A stretch of DNA of 64,000 nt from Mariprofundus micogutta. Its GTDB lineage: Bacteria; Pseudomonadota; Zetaproteobacteria; Mariprofundales; Mariprofundaceae. How positions within the stretch are numbered: the first letter of the stretch is position 1; every line of letters begins with the position of its first letter. Of this stretch, positions 53,704-61,849 are shown piece by piece. A program made the translations under genes and the position numbers. The notes beneath the pieces are model-generated. The model saw only the letters and a program-made list of their open reading frames with translations, was not told where the DNA came from and ran no database searches. The stretch is from NCBI RefSeq assembly GCF_001895085.1, contig NZ_BDFD01000010.1, forward strand, positions 31,603 to 95,602, in the 5' to 3' direction.

Positions 53704-55968
53704 ATGCCTGAACTATCCAGAAGTATAGAAGTTGAAATGTATTGGCAGAGGCTGGGTTGCAACTTCGCCCAGGCTAATCGTGTGTTCGATGATTGCATGA
53801 AAGAGGCCAAGGTGTTGCTCTCCACTGAGGGGCTTAACTCATATATCGAGAATGCCCGCTTTCTGGGTAAAATGGGGCGTGGTCCTGAACCACTGCTGGT
53901 CTATCTGGAAGAGGCTCCGCTTGTTGCCAAAGAGGTGGGTGAAGAAGCTCTCGAAGATTTGCGCGAATTCGCTCATTATCTCTCTACGCACACGAATTTT
54001 AAAGCCATGGTTCCGTTCCTGCAGACAAGTGGAGCAGTAGCCAGACGTTTGCACAGCTACGACCTGTTTAATCAGTATATTGAAATCATACGTGACATGA
54101 TGGATCGAACATCTGTTTCAGTGCATGGTCACCACACGACTTTCCCCAGCCCGGGCCTGGTTGATCTTATGAAGCAGGCACCGCGCCTGTTGATTGAGCT
54201 TTCCCTCGAAGGTTTCAAAAACTGGGTTGATTACGGCATAAACTATTATAGTAGCCATCCCGGTCGCCAGGTTGACTACTTCAGCTTTCAGTCAGCGGAT
54301 GCCCATGCAGTGATGCAACGGGAACGCCATGGCACGCTGCTTGTCGATCATGAGCGCAAACTGGATCAATATATGCGTGGTCTGTGGAATGATCATGATT
54401 ATCTTGTGCCGTATTCACTGGCATTTGATGAACTGCGCAAACCAATGCCATATTTTGATGCTTTAGGTATCCGTATTCCTGATGTTTATGATGATGATCG
54501 CGGCATATCCGGCATCAACCGTTATCGTGCAGCACTGGCCCATATGGCAGCTCACCGTCGCTGGAGTCAGCCGATGGTTGTGGATAACTGGAGTCCGTTC
54601 CAGCGGCTAGCTGTTGAAACATTTGAAGATTCGCGAGTTGAATATCTGGCTATGCAACGTTTTCCCGGTTTGAGGAAGATCTTTCTGGCTCTGCATCCGA
54701 TCCCGGATGAGAAGGCCTTGCAGCTGGAGAATACTTCGTTGATTAATTTGCGTCTGGCGATGGTTTCAAGAGCGATTCTTGATCCAGATTACCAGTATGA
54801 GAACGAAGATGTGCGTGAGTTTGTCGGTCGATTCTTTGACGAGATGGAGAAGGATAGCTCGAAAAGTGAAAATGTAGCTATGATCGCGCTCTCATTTATC
54901 GGCCGCACCCGCAAACAGTCTGATGCTCTGCCGAACACCTATTTTGAAAATACAGAGGTGGATTATCGTGATGATAACCGTCACCTGTGGATTTATATCG
55001 AGCAGGGTGATGATGAAGAGACCACCTTTGAACATCTCGACCAGAGACAGCAGGACGAAGAAGAGTTGAAAGGTCTGCCACCTCGTCATTACCACGAGTG
55101 GGATTACAACTCAGCCCATTATCGTCCGGACTGGGTGAGCGTCTATGAATCATTACATCCTCGCGGCAATGCATCGAAAATTGATCAGTTGCTTGAAAAG
55201 CATGGTGCATTGGCCAAACGTTTAAAAGCCATGCTCGATATGCTCAAACCTCAGGATAAAGTGCGTATTCGCTATCAGGAAGAGGGCTCTGAGCTGGATC
55301 TGGATGTAGCTATTCGTTCCTTGATCGATTTCAAGGGTGGTTCTGCACCCGATACGCGAATCAATATGAGTCACAAAACCGATGGCCGTGATGTGGCCGT
55401 GATGTTGCTTCTCGATTTGTCCCAATCTACAAACGAGAAGGCAGAAGGCAGCAATCAGACGATTTTGCAGCTTTCTCAGGAGGCGGTTTCTCTGCTGGCC
55501 TGGGCTGTTGATCAGGTGGGTGATAAATTTGCCATAGCAGGCTTCCACTCCAATACCCGTCACGATGTACGATATTACCATGTGAAAGGTTATAATGAGC
55601 CCTGGGATGCTGAAGTGAAGTCACGGCTGGCCGCAATGGAAGCCGGTTTCTCCACCCGAATGGGTGGAGCGATGCGACACGCAGGTCACTATCTGAAGAA
55701 TCAGGCATCCGATAAAAAGCTGATGCTGATTCTCACCGATGGTGAACCGGCTGATGTTGATGTTGATGATGATCAGCTGCTGATTCAAGATGCACAGAAA
55801 GCAGTGAAAGAGCTGGATAGCGATGGCATCTACAGCTATTGCATCAATCTTGATCCCAAAGCGGATGAGTATGTGGCGGATATTTTCGGTAAGCAGTACA
55901 CGATTATTGACCACGTGGATCGTCTGCCGGAAAAATTACCGGAACTGTTTATCTCACTGACCAAGTAG
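53704..55968 (+). CDS. cbbO: RuBisCO activase adaptor CbbO with von Willebrand A domain
   Basis: 754 residues. Helical N-terminal region and a middle part with the conserved RVEYLAMQRFPGLRK block, then a C-terminal VWA domain (about 555-754) with the MIDAS motif DLSQS starting at D571, and TDGEP later. The VWA domain of CbbO contacts RuBisCO while CbbQ supplies ATPase force. It is part of the cbbQO operon, ended by a strong terminator. Confidence 0.95.
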   Translation: MPELSRSIEVEMYWQRLGCNFAQANRVFDDCMKEAKVLLSTEGLNSYIENARFLGKMGRGPEPLLVYLEEAPLVAKEVGEEALEDLREFAHYLSTHTNFKAMVPFLQTSGAVARRLHSYDLFNQYIEIIRDMMDRTSVSVHGHHTTFPSPGLVDLMKQAPRLLIELSLEGFKNWVDYGINYYSSHPGRQVDYFSFQSADAHAVMQRERHGTLLVDHERKLDQYMRGLWNDHDYLVPYSLAFDELRKPMPYFDALGIRIPDVYDDDRGISGINRYRAALAHMAAHRRWSQPMVVDNWSPFQRLAVETFEDSRVEYLAMQRFPGLRKIFLALHPIPDEKALQLENTSLINLRLAMVSRAILDPDYQYENEDVREFVGRFFDEMEKDSSKSENVAMIALSFIGRTRKQSDALPNTYFENTEVDYRDDNRHLWIYIEQGDDEETTFEHLDQRQQDEEELKGLPPRHYHEWDYNSAHYRPDWVSVYESLHPRGNASKIDQLLEKHGALAKRLKAMLDMLKPQDKVRIRYQEEGSELDLDVAIRSLIDFKGGSAPDTRINMSHKTDGRDVAVMLLLDLSQSTNEKAEGSNQTILQLSQEAVSLLAWAVDQVGDKFAIAGFHSNTRHDVRYYHVKGYNEPWDAEVKSRLAAMEAGFSTRMGGAMRHAGHYLKNQASDKKLMLILTDGEPADVDVDDDQLLIQDAQKAVKELDSDGIYSYCINLDPKADEYVADIFGKQYTIIDHVDRLPEKLPELFISLTK

Positions 55969-55970
55969 GA

Positions 55971-56009
55971 TAAATCAAACGGCCCTGAACATCAGGGCCG
56001 TTTGATTTA
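55971..56009. terminator. Bidirectional terminator between convergent genes
   Basis: An 18-bp perfect stem (55971-55988 with 55992-56009) around a three-base loop; the outer AAATCAAA / TTTGATTT gives T-rich tails both ways. It ends cbbO, and the leftward PEPCK-like gene's stop is inside it. Confidence 0.9.
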
Positions 56010-59000
56010 CTGCTCTCTGTGAATCCAGTCTGCGCCCAGCGTACCCTGTAAACGCAGCAGATAGTCCTGACTTGTGACCCGCTCAATCATGCCGTCAGTT
56101 TGCTGGATACGTTCTGCCAGCTGAATACGTCTGTCGGATTCATCTTCATCGAGGTTTTGCATCAGGTTGGCCAGGTTTTCCTTGTGCTGCAGCCATAGCT
56201 GCGTATCCCGAGCCTGTTTGATGTTCAAACGTTCTTTGTACCAGTCGCTCTGCAGCAGATTGTCACGGCTGAACATGGCCCGGATTGCAGGGTCATGAGC
56301 ATCTCTGTCTTCGAAGTGTCCGTAAGCCATAATGTGTAACAACGCTTTCAGAGGAGGGCAGGCATCATCAATCGTTCCATCAGCAAAGTAGTTGAGGGCC
56401 ACGCGTTGATGGGCCTCGCAAATATTATTGATACCGTCTACAAAGCTTTCCAGATCCTGACTTTCAGGTTTTAACATCGCTTTATCAAACACCGCTACCG
56501 GTGTATCAAACACTTTCCCGAAATGATTGCGTACGAATCGCTTGGTGATCCGATAGCCCAGCCGGCTGGCCTGCACGGTTTTGCCCTGGTACTCAAAATC
56601 TTTCAGTTTTTTCAAATAGCCCCATTTGATCATATAATCAGGTTTCTGAACTTTGGCAGGCAGACGACACCAGATCTCCGGGATTAACATGCTGATGTCA
56701 TGATCAATTCGGCGGCGTGAACCGATAAAACCGGCGGCAGTGGAAAAACCGTCATATCCACATAAAATGAATGATACCAGCGCATTGTTGAGGTCTGCAG
56801 TGGCAGACAGGGAATTAAACGGACCTTTGGTCAATGCGCCTTCTGAACCGGCACCGGTTGTTGACGGTGATTTTCCTGTCAGACTGCAGATAAAATCCAT
56901 AAACAGTTCCGGTAGCTCCTGATAGTGAATCGGGTTGTACACAGCTAATGATCTGATTCCCGGTTCAGGCGGGTTGTTACGGCGGCCGGTGAGTACAGCA
57001 TTGACTGGAAAATAGACCTGTTGCTCCGGTTCCAGCCCACGCCTCAAACGTGTACTTATCTCTGCCAGATAAGTGGAGCGAGGGTCAACGAGGTCGGGGC
57101 GATCCTGCAGATAACGTACATTCAGACTGGGCTTCCCGTCCACGATTCTGGGGTGGGCTGAAGAGACGAAATAGAGTGATTCATCCATATGGGATGCATT
57201 GCGAATCAGAGACTGCATAGGGGCGCTGAATGCCTCGAATTGCATGATGTCTTCGATCATATCGCGCGCATCTTCAGCCTGCAGGGGTTCAAAATTGGAG
57301 ATGAAGCTGTTGCCACCGGACAGGTCGCTTTCGGTTTGGATATCCGAGCCACGGTTGATTGCTTCATCAGGGCGCTGGAACAGCCTGGCTTCACAATTGT
57401 CCACCAGCTTGATACTGGGGTGGTTAAAGTCCGGATTCAGCCCGCTGACATAGTTTGCAGGAATCACGATGGAGGCGCTGATATCATCTTCCATCTGCAG
57501 TTTGTACGAGGCAACAAAGTCTTGACGCAATTTGAACAGGCGCCAGCTGCCATCATCGGCAAAACCGACACGCAGATAGTTAGCCGTCAGTTTACGTCCG
57601 TTGTACCTCAATTCATGGCCGGGTTTACCATTCACCGTGTCGACAGAGAAATGCTCATGCCAGTTATCACCCCAGGCACTCCTGTAAAAGCGCTTAATCA
57701 TGAAGACCAGTGCAAGGATGTTATGGGGAATACTTTTCAGCCATACATTATAGTCATCTGAATAGTCGGTATCTGAAGGGGTTAGCATCTTGATAACCGA
57801 GCCCAGACTGCGTTCTTTACTGAGCAGGCTGCGATGATCCGGTTCCTGAGCTTCGGGGTGACGAAAGCGGTTGCAATAATCACGTTCAAAAATCGCACGA
57901 ACTTGTCGAATATCCTGTTCAAAATCATCAACATAGGTCGGGCCGGATATCACCGCACCGGCAATGGATTTGGAAATTTCAGACTTGCCGCCACCGGATA
58001 CCGTGCTGGGTTTATGGCAGAACGTACCTTCACCGATGGTGCCGACCAGATGCCAGATGGGAGAGTGCTGATGCCGCAACATGCGCACCCTGAAACCACT
58101 CGGATAAATAAAGATATTTGAAGCAAGTAGTTTGATGGCCTGTTCACCATCTGTATTTTGCCAGCACACTTGCATATTGTGCAGGCTGATGCGCGCATTT
58201 TCCGGCAGGTAGATGATTTCGGGATAGTTTATATCGACCGCATATCCTTCCTGTCTGATTTCTATGCTTTCCCCCAAACGGTGGCAGAGATCGGAAAAGC
58301 TGTGATTGTCGAGCATGTCTGATGCCCGTGGGATATATACTTCCCCGAGATGATAGCGCGGGAATGCCAGTGCACCGCCTGCATGCTCTTCTTCACAGCC
58401 GCCGAACAGATTGGCCGAGTAGCTGATTTGGGATTTGATCTCTTTTTTGCTGTAACCGAAATAGTTGTCGGCTATGATGGTGACAATTACACCGCGCATA
58501 TCGCGGCAGACCAGTTTGAAAGCATTACCGTTATTGTATAACTCATCTTCTTTTTGCCAGCTCATACCATCACGACGTTGCCGTTCGCTGGCATCGTTTA
58601 CATGCGGTAAACCCAGTGCTTTTTTCGTCAGTTTCACCAGATGCGGAGCGAGAATGATGCAGCCGCTCTGGCCGGTCCAGTGATCGATATCATGTGCCGC
58701 ATCATTTTCCGTCAGGAAAGGGTCACCAGCATTTCCGAATATTGACTCAACAAAATCAAGGTTGGAGACCAGACCGCCGGGAGCGAACATGCGAACTTCC
58801 ATGCTCTTGTCCCACATGAGCCCTGCGACACCCTCAACACCCGGCACACCGGGCCGCACTTTTGGCCGAAGTAGTAGTGATGCCCAAACCCGGGCTTTTT
58901 CAGATTCCTGACTGGTTGCCGGTAATTCAAGCAGCTCTCCCGGTGGATCCAGAGCTTCCCTTAGTAGCGCAGCAAAGGTTTCTACAGGTACTTCAAGCTT

Positions 59001-59483
59001 GTCTGCAGGTACAGGAAGTCCTCCGGCTGCAATGTGAAATACTCCCTTGGTAGTTCGACGGTCACTTTTTGGGTTATGTAACACCCCCTGCAGGAGACGA
59101 TAGGAATCGACCAGATCCGAGTGGAAATGCGTGCCATTCAGGGGCAGTGATATTTCACGTGCCATGCCGGGGCGGTCGAGTACAAATGTACTACCCGGCA
59201 GTTCAACGCTTTGTTGCACATTGTTTTCAGCCAGGTATGCATTTAGAAAATTCTGTATACGCTGATCAGCAGGGCAGCGGTAAGCCGAGAGGAGACGGCG
59301 CTGACGTGCGTAGTGTTTGAGTAGACTGTCTGCAATGGTCAGGTAGGAGTGGTCGCTACTATCCAGCTTGCAGGTTGGCTGACCCAGTGCAGCCAACTTG
59401 AGGTTGATATGCTGGTGCCACACATGCGGAGGAGCACTACTCTTTTTATTGTCGCTATAGGTGAATTCACTGTTGTTATTCAT
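56007..59483 (-). CDS. Probable PPi-type phosphoenolpyruvate carboxykinase
   Basis: A 1158-residue soluble protein. A phosphate-binding loop-like segment, PSTVSGGGKSEISKS, at about residues 495-508 resembles the kinase loop of PEP carboxykinases; it is preceded by GTIGEGTFCHKP. The size (about 130 kDa) and the N-terminal INLKLAALGQPTCK and YRCPADQRIQNFLNAYL blocks match what I recall of diphosphate-dependent PEPCK (EC 4.1.1.38; Entamoeba, Propionibacterium), which converts PEP + CO2 + Pi to oxaloacetate + PPi reversibly. The identification is from memory of the family. Location near ppdK and oadGAB fits. The alternative is a large conserved protein of unknown function. Confidence 0.6.
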   Translation of the reverse strand: MNNNSEFTYSDNKKSSAPPHVWHQHINLKLAALGQPTCKLDSSDHSYLTIADSLLKHYARQRRLLSAYRCPADQRIQNFLNAYLAENNVQQSVELPGSTFVLDRPGMAREISLPLNGTHFHSDLVDSYRLLQGVLHNPKSDRRTTKGVFHIAAGGLPVPADKLEVPVETFAALLREALDPPGELLELPATSQESEKARVWASLLLRPKVRPGVPGVEGVAGLMWDKSMEVRMFAPGGLVSNLDFVESIFGNAGDPFLTENDAAHDIDHWTGQSGCIILAPHLVKLTKKALGLPHVNDASERQRRDGMSWQKEDELYNNGNAFKLVCRDMRGVIVTIIADNYFGYSKKEIKSQISYSANLFGGCEEEHAGGALAFPRYHLGEVYIPRASDMLDNHSFSDLCHRLGESIEIRQEGYAVDINYPEIIYLPENARISLHNMQVCWQNTDGEQAIKLLASNIFIYPSGFRVRMLRHQHSPIWHLVGTIGEGTFCHKPSTVSGGGKSEISKSIAGAVISGPTYVDDFEQDIRQVRAIFERDYCNRFRHPEAQEPDHRSLLSKERSLGSVIKMLTPSDTDYSDDYNVWLKSIPHNILALVFMIKRFYRSAWGDNWHEHFSVDTVNGKPGHELRYNGRKLTANYLRVGFADDGSWRLFKLRQDFVASYKLQMEDDISASIVIPANYVSGLNPDFNHPSIKLVDNCEARLFQRPDEAINRGSDIQTESDLSGGNSFISNFEPLQAEDARDMIEDIMQFEAFSAPMQSLIRNASHMDESLYFVSSAHPRIVDGKPSLNVRYLQDRPDLVDPRSTYLAEISTRLRRGLEPEQQVYFPVNAVLTGRRNNPPEPGIRSLAVYNPIHYQELPELFMDFICSLTGKSPSTTGAGSEGALTKGPFNSLSATADLNNALVSFILCGYDGFSTAAGFIGSRRRIDHDISMLIPEIWCRLPAKVQKPDYMIKWGYLKKLKDFEYQGKTVQASRLGYRITKRFVRNHFGKVFDTPVAVFDKAMLKPESQDLESFVDGINNICEAHQRVALNYFADGTIDDACPPLKALLHIMAYGHFEDRDAHDPAIRAMFSRDNLLQSDWYKERLNIKQARDTQLWLQHKENLANLMQNLDEDESDRRIQLAERIQQTDGMIERVTSQDYLLRLQGTLGADWIHREQ

Positions 59484-59566
59484 TGGTAGTCCATATCAGT
59501 AGTTATCTTGCCTGATGATATCAGTTTTCAGATTAAGCTGACAATATGAACAATCGATGATCATGG

Positions 59567-59821
59567 TTATGCGTAAGGCCAGCGTGGCTTCTTCTCATCC
59601 TCTTTTTCTCTCAGCATCTCGAGATACAAAGCTTCTACCTTGTCTCGTGCCCAGGGTGTTTTACGCAAGAACTTGAGGCTGGACTTCACGGAAGGGTCCT
59701 GATTGAAACAGCGGATTTTCACATGTATACCCAATTCGCCCCAGCCATAATGGTCGACCAGAGCATGAATCATCATCTCAAGTGTCACGCCATGCAGTGG
59801 ATTGTTGGGTTGTATGTTCAT
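59567..59821 (-). CDS. VF530/DUF2132 family DNA-binding-like protein
   Basis: 84 residues: [26 protein letters not shown] and the later [18 protein letters not shown] are the conserved VF530 motifs. The family has a small helical fold reported to bind DNA, with unknown physiological role. It lies 83 bases upstream of the PEPCK-like gene on the same strand. Confidence 0.85.
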   Translation of the reverse strand: MNIQPNNPLHGVTLEMMIHALVDHYGWGELGIHVKIRCFNQDPSVKSSLKFLRKTPWARDKVEALYLEMLREKEDEKKPRWPYA

Positions 59822-59957
59822 TGTTAGCCTGTCCTTTTTTCCCGGTAGAGAAATAATGGCTTAAAGTGTGCCTGAAATGGATATTTGAGGGTAGAGATTT
59901 GACAAATCTTCAGTTTTATCTATTAATGCAAGCACATGTAACAAAGGGAGAGGACCA

Positions 59958-61745
59958 GTGAACAGAAATATACTTACTGCACTCATGTTATCATTATTGA
60001 TGATGGTTGGTTGTGATAATTCGGACGGAAATTACACCAAGCCTGCAAAAGATGAAGAGGCCAACGTCAGTGATGGTGCTGCACAAAATGCCGAAAGCAA
60101 ACCCTCTAAAGAGCCTGTCAAAGTTGTTACGGTTGATAAGACAGCACCGGTAATCACTTTGAACGGTGTTGATACAGTAACTATCGCCGTTGATGACACA
60201 TACAAAGATGCCGGTGCAACTGCAATGGATAACGTGGATGGAGATATTTCTGATCAGATCCGAAGCACCAGTACCCTGGATGCTGCTAAAACAGGCATGT
60301 ATGCCGTGGGTTACAACGTAAGTGATGCTGCTGGAAATGCTGCAGCACCTGTTTACAGATTTGTTAAAGTCGTTGAGGCCGGTTCCGCAGAGGCCATAGA
60401 AGCTGCAAAGGCCGCTGAGGCTGCAAAGGCCGCTGAAGCTGCAAAGGCCGCTGAAGCTGCAAAGGCCGCTGAAGCTGCAAAGGCCGCTGAAGCTGCAAAA
60501 GCCGCTGAGGCTGCAAAGGCCGCTGAAGCTGCAAAGGCCGCTGAAGCTGCAAAGGCCGCTGAAGCTGCAAAGGCCGCTGAAGCTGCAAAGGCCGCTGAAG
60601 CTGCAAAGGCTGCTGAAGCTGCAAAAGCCGCTGAAGCTGCAAAGGCCGCTGAAGCCGCAAAAGTAGCTGAGGCCAAGAAAGCGGCTGACGCGAAGAAAGC
60701 GGTTGACGCGAAGAAAGCGGCTGATGCGAAGAAAGCGGCTGATGCGAAGAAAGCGGCTGATGCGAAGAAAGCGGCTGATGCGAAGAAGGCGGCTGATGCG
60801 AAGAAGGCGGCTGCTGCGAAGAAGGCGGCTGCTGCGAAGAAGGCGGCTGCTGCGAAGAAGGCGGCTGCTGCGAAGAAGGCGGCTGCTGCGAAGAAGGCGG
60901 CTGCTGCCAAGAAAGTAGTTAAATCTGGTGATAGGACTCCACCGGTTATTAAGCTGTTTGGTGGTTCTTCGGCGACGATTACTGTTGGTGATATTTATGA
61001 TGATGTTGGCGCATTGGCAACCGATAACGTTGATGGCGACATTTCAAAACGTATTCGCAGAACAGGTGAAATCGATAAAACAAAACCCGGCACTTATACA
61101 TTGAAATATGATGTCAAAGACAGAGCAGGGAATGCGGCAGTGACCGCCACAAGAACAATTACAGTGGTGAAGGAATCAGATACCACTCGTCCTGTGATTA
61201 CCCTGAATGGAAAGTCTAAGGTAACAGTGATTGTCGGTGGTAGCTATAAAGATAGTGGTGCGAAAGCCTCAGATGATGTGGATGGCGATCTCACTGCAAA
61301 AATCAATAAATCAGGTTCAGTGAACACTGCAAAAATCGGTACCTATGTACTGAAGTATTCTGTCAGTGATGCGGCAGGTAATGCAGCGATGGTGAAAAGC
61401 CGCAAAGTGATCGTATCCGGTAATCCGGTTGCAGGTGCTGCATTGGCCAAAGCGAAATGCAAGATTTGTCATAATCTTGATACAACTGCGAACAAGACCG
61501 GTCCGGGGCTGAAAGGTGTATTCAATCGCAGGGCGGGTACAGCTGCTGGCTTCCGTTATGGCAAGACCTTGAAAACATCCAGCTGGAACTGGGATGAAGC
61601 TAAGCTGAGAATCTGGCTGGGTCAGAAAACAAGAAATGCAGTCAAGCAGGTGTCCGGTGATTCAGCTGCTGCCACCCGAATGAATTTCAAAGGTGTTTCA
61701 GGCTCTGATCTGGATAACCTGATCGCGTTCCTCAAACAGAACTAG
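59958..61745 (+). CDS. Lipoprotein with DUF5011-type domains, long helical repeat stalk and C-terminal cytochrome c
   Basis: 595 residues from a GTG (GGGAGAGG upstream). Lipobox MMVGC with lipidated C19 and Asp at +2, which in enterobacteria keeps lipoproteins in the inner membrane. An Ig-like DUF5011-type domain (about 57-140; APVITLNGVDTV, DNVDGDIS, VSDAAGNAA) is followed by 28 hexapeptide repeats (AAKAAE then AKKAAD/AKKAAA, about 149-316), two more DUF5011-type domains (about 322-490) and a class I cytochrome c domain with CKICH (C501, C504, H505) and a likely axial Met575 (ATRMNF). The helix would be about 25 nm long. An electron-transfer or envelope-bridging role is inference. Confidence 0.88.
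   Translation: MNRNILTALMLSLLMMVGCDNSDGNYTKPAKDEEANVSDGAAQNAESKPSKEPVKVVTVDKTAPVITLNGVDTVTIAVDDTYKDAGATAMDNVDGDISDQIRSTSTLDAAKTGMYAVGYNVSDAAGNAAAPVYRFVKVVEAGSAEAIEAAKAAEAAKAAEAAKAAEAAKAAEAAKAAEAAKAAEAAKAAEAAKAAEAAKAAEAAKAAEAAKAAEAAKAAEAAKAAEAAKAAEAAKVAEAKKAADAKKAVDAKKAADAKKAADAKKAADAKKAADAKKAADAKKAAAAKKAAAAKKAAAAKKAAAAKKAAAAKKAAAAKKVVKSGDRTPPVIKLFGGSSATITVGDIYDDVGALATDNVDGDISKRIRRTGEIDKTKPGTYTLKYDVKDRAGNAAVTATRTITVVKESDTTRPVITLNGKSKVTVIVGGSYKDSGAKASDDVDGDLTAKINKSGSVNTAKIGTYVLKYSVSDAAGNAAMVKSRKVIVSGNPVAGAALAKAKCKICHNLDTTANKTGPGLKGVFNRRAGTAAGFRYGKTLKTSSWNWDEAKLRIWLGQKTRNAVKQVSGDSAAATRMNFKGVSGSDLDNLIAFLKQN
60402..60671 (+). repeat. 18-bp tandem repeat, block 1 (15 units)
   Basis: Fifteen in-frame copies of an 18-base unit near GCTGCAAAGGCCGCTGAA, encoding AAKAAE. 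Variation is mostly at synonymous positions (gaa/gag, aag/aaa), except the last unit, which reads AAKVAE. Confidence 0.95.
60672..60905 (+). repeat. 18-bp tandem repeat, block 2 (13 units)
   Basis: Thirteen in-frame units near GCGAAGAAAGCGGCTGAT, encoding AKKAAD in the first seven and AKKAAA in the last six; one unit has Val. A degenerate further unit (AKKVVK) leads into the second DUF5011-type domain. Confidence 0.95.
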
Positions 61746-61770
61746 AGCTGAGGGAAGGTGTTTATTGTTT

Positions 61771-61808
61771 ATGGCTCCCATACAGCTGATGTTTGGGAGC
61801 CATTTTTT
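61771..61808 (+). terminator. Rho-independent terminator of the lipoprotein-cytochrome gene
   Basis: A 10-bp perfect stem ATGGCTCCCA / TGGGAGCCAT with a 13-base loop, followed by six T. Confidence 0.88.
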
Positions 61809-61849
61809 GTACACCTGAGTGGAATGTGAACAGGTATTTATACATCGTT

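Noticed and set aside
60402..60905. Tandem repeats considered as CRISPR or as iterons
   Set aside because: Units are contiguous, 18 bp, in frame and without spacers, inside a coding region.
60353..60910. 185-codon Ala/Phe repeat frame opposite the helical stalk
   Set aside because: Its regularity simply mirrors the 18-bp repeat; there is no start context.
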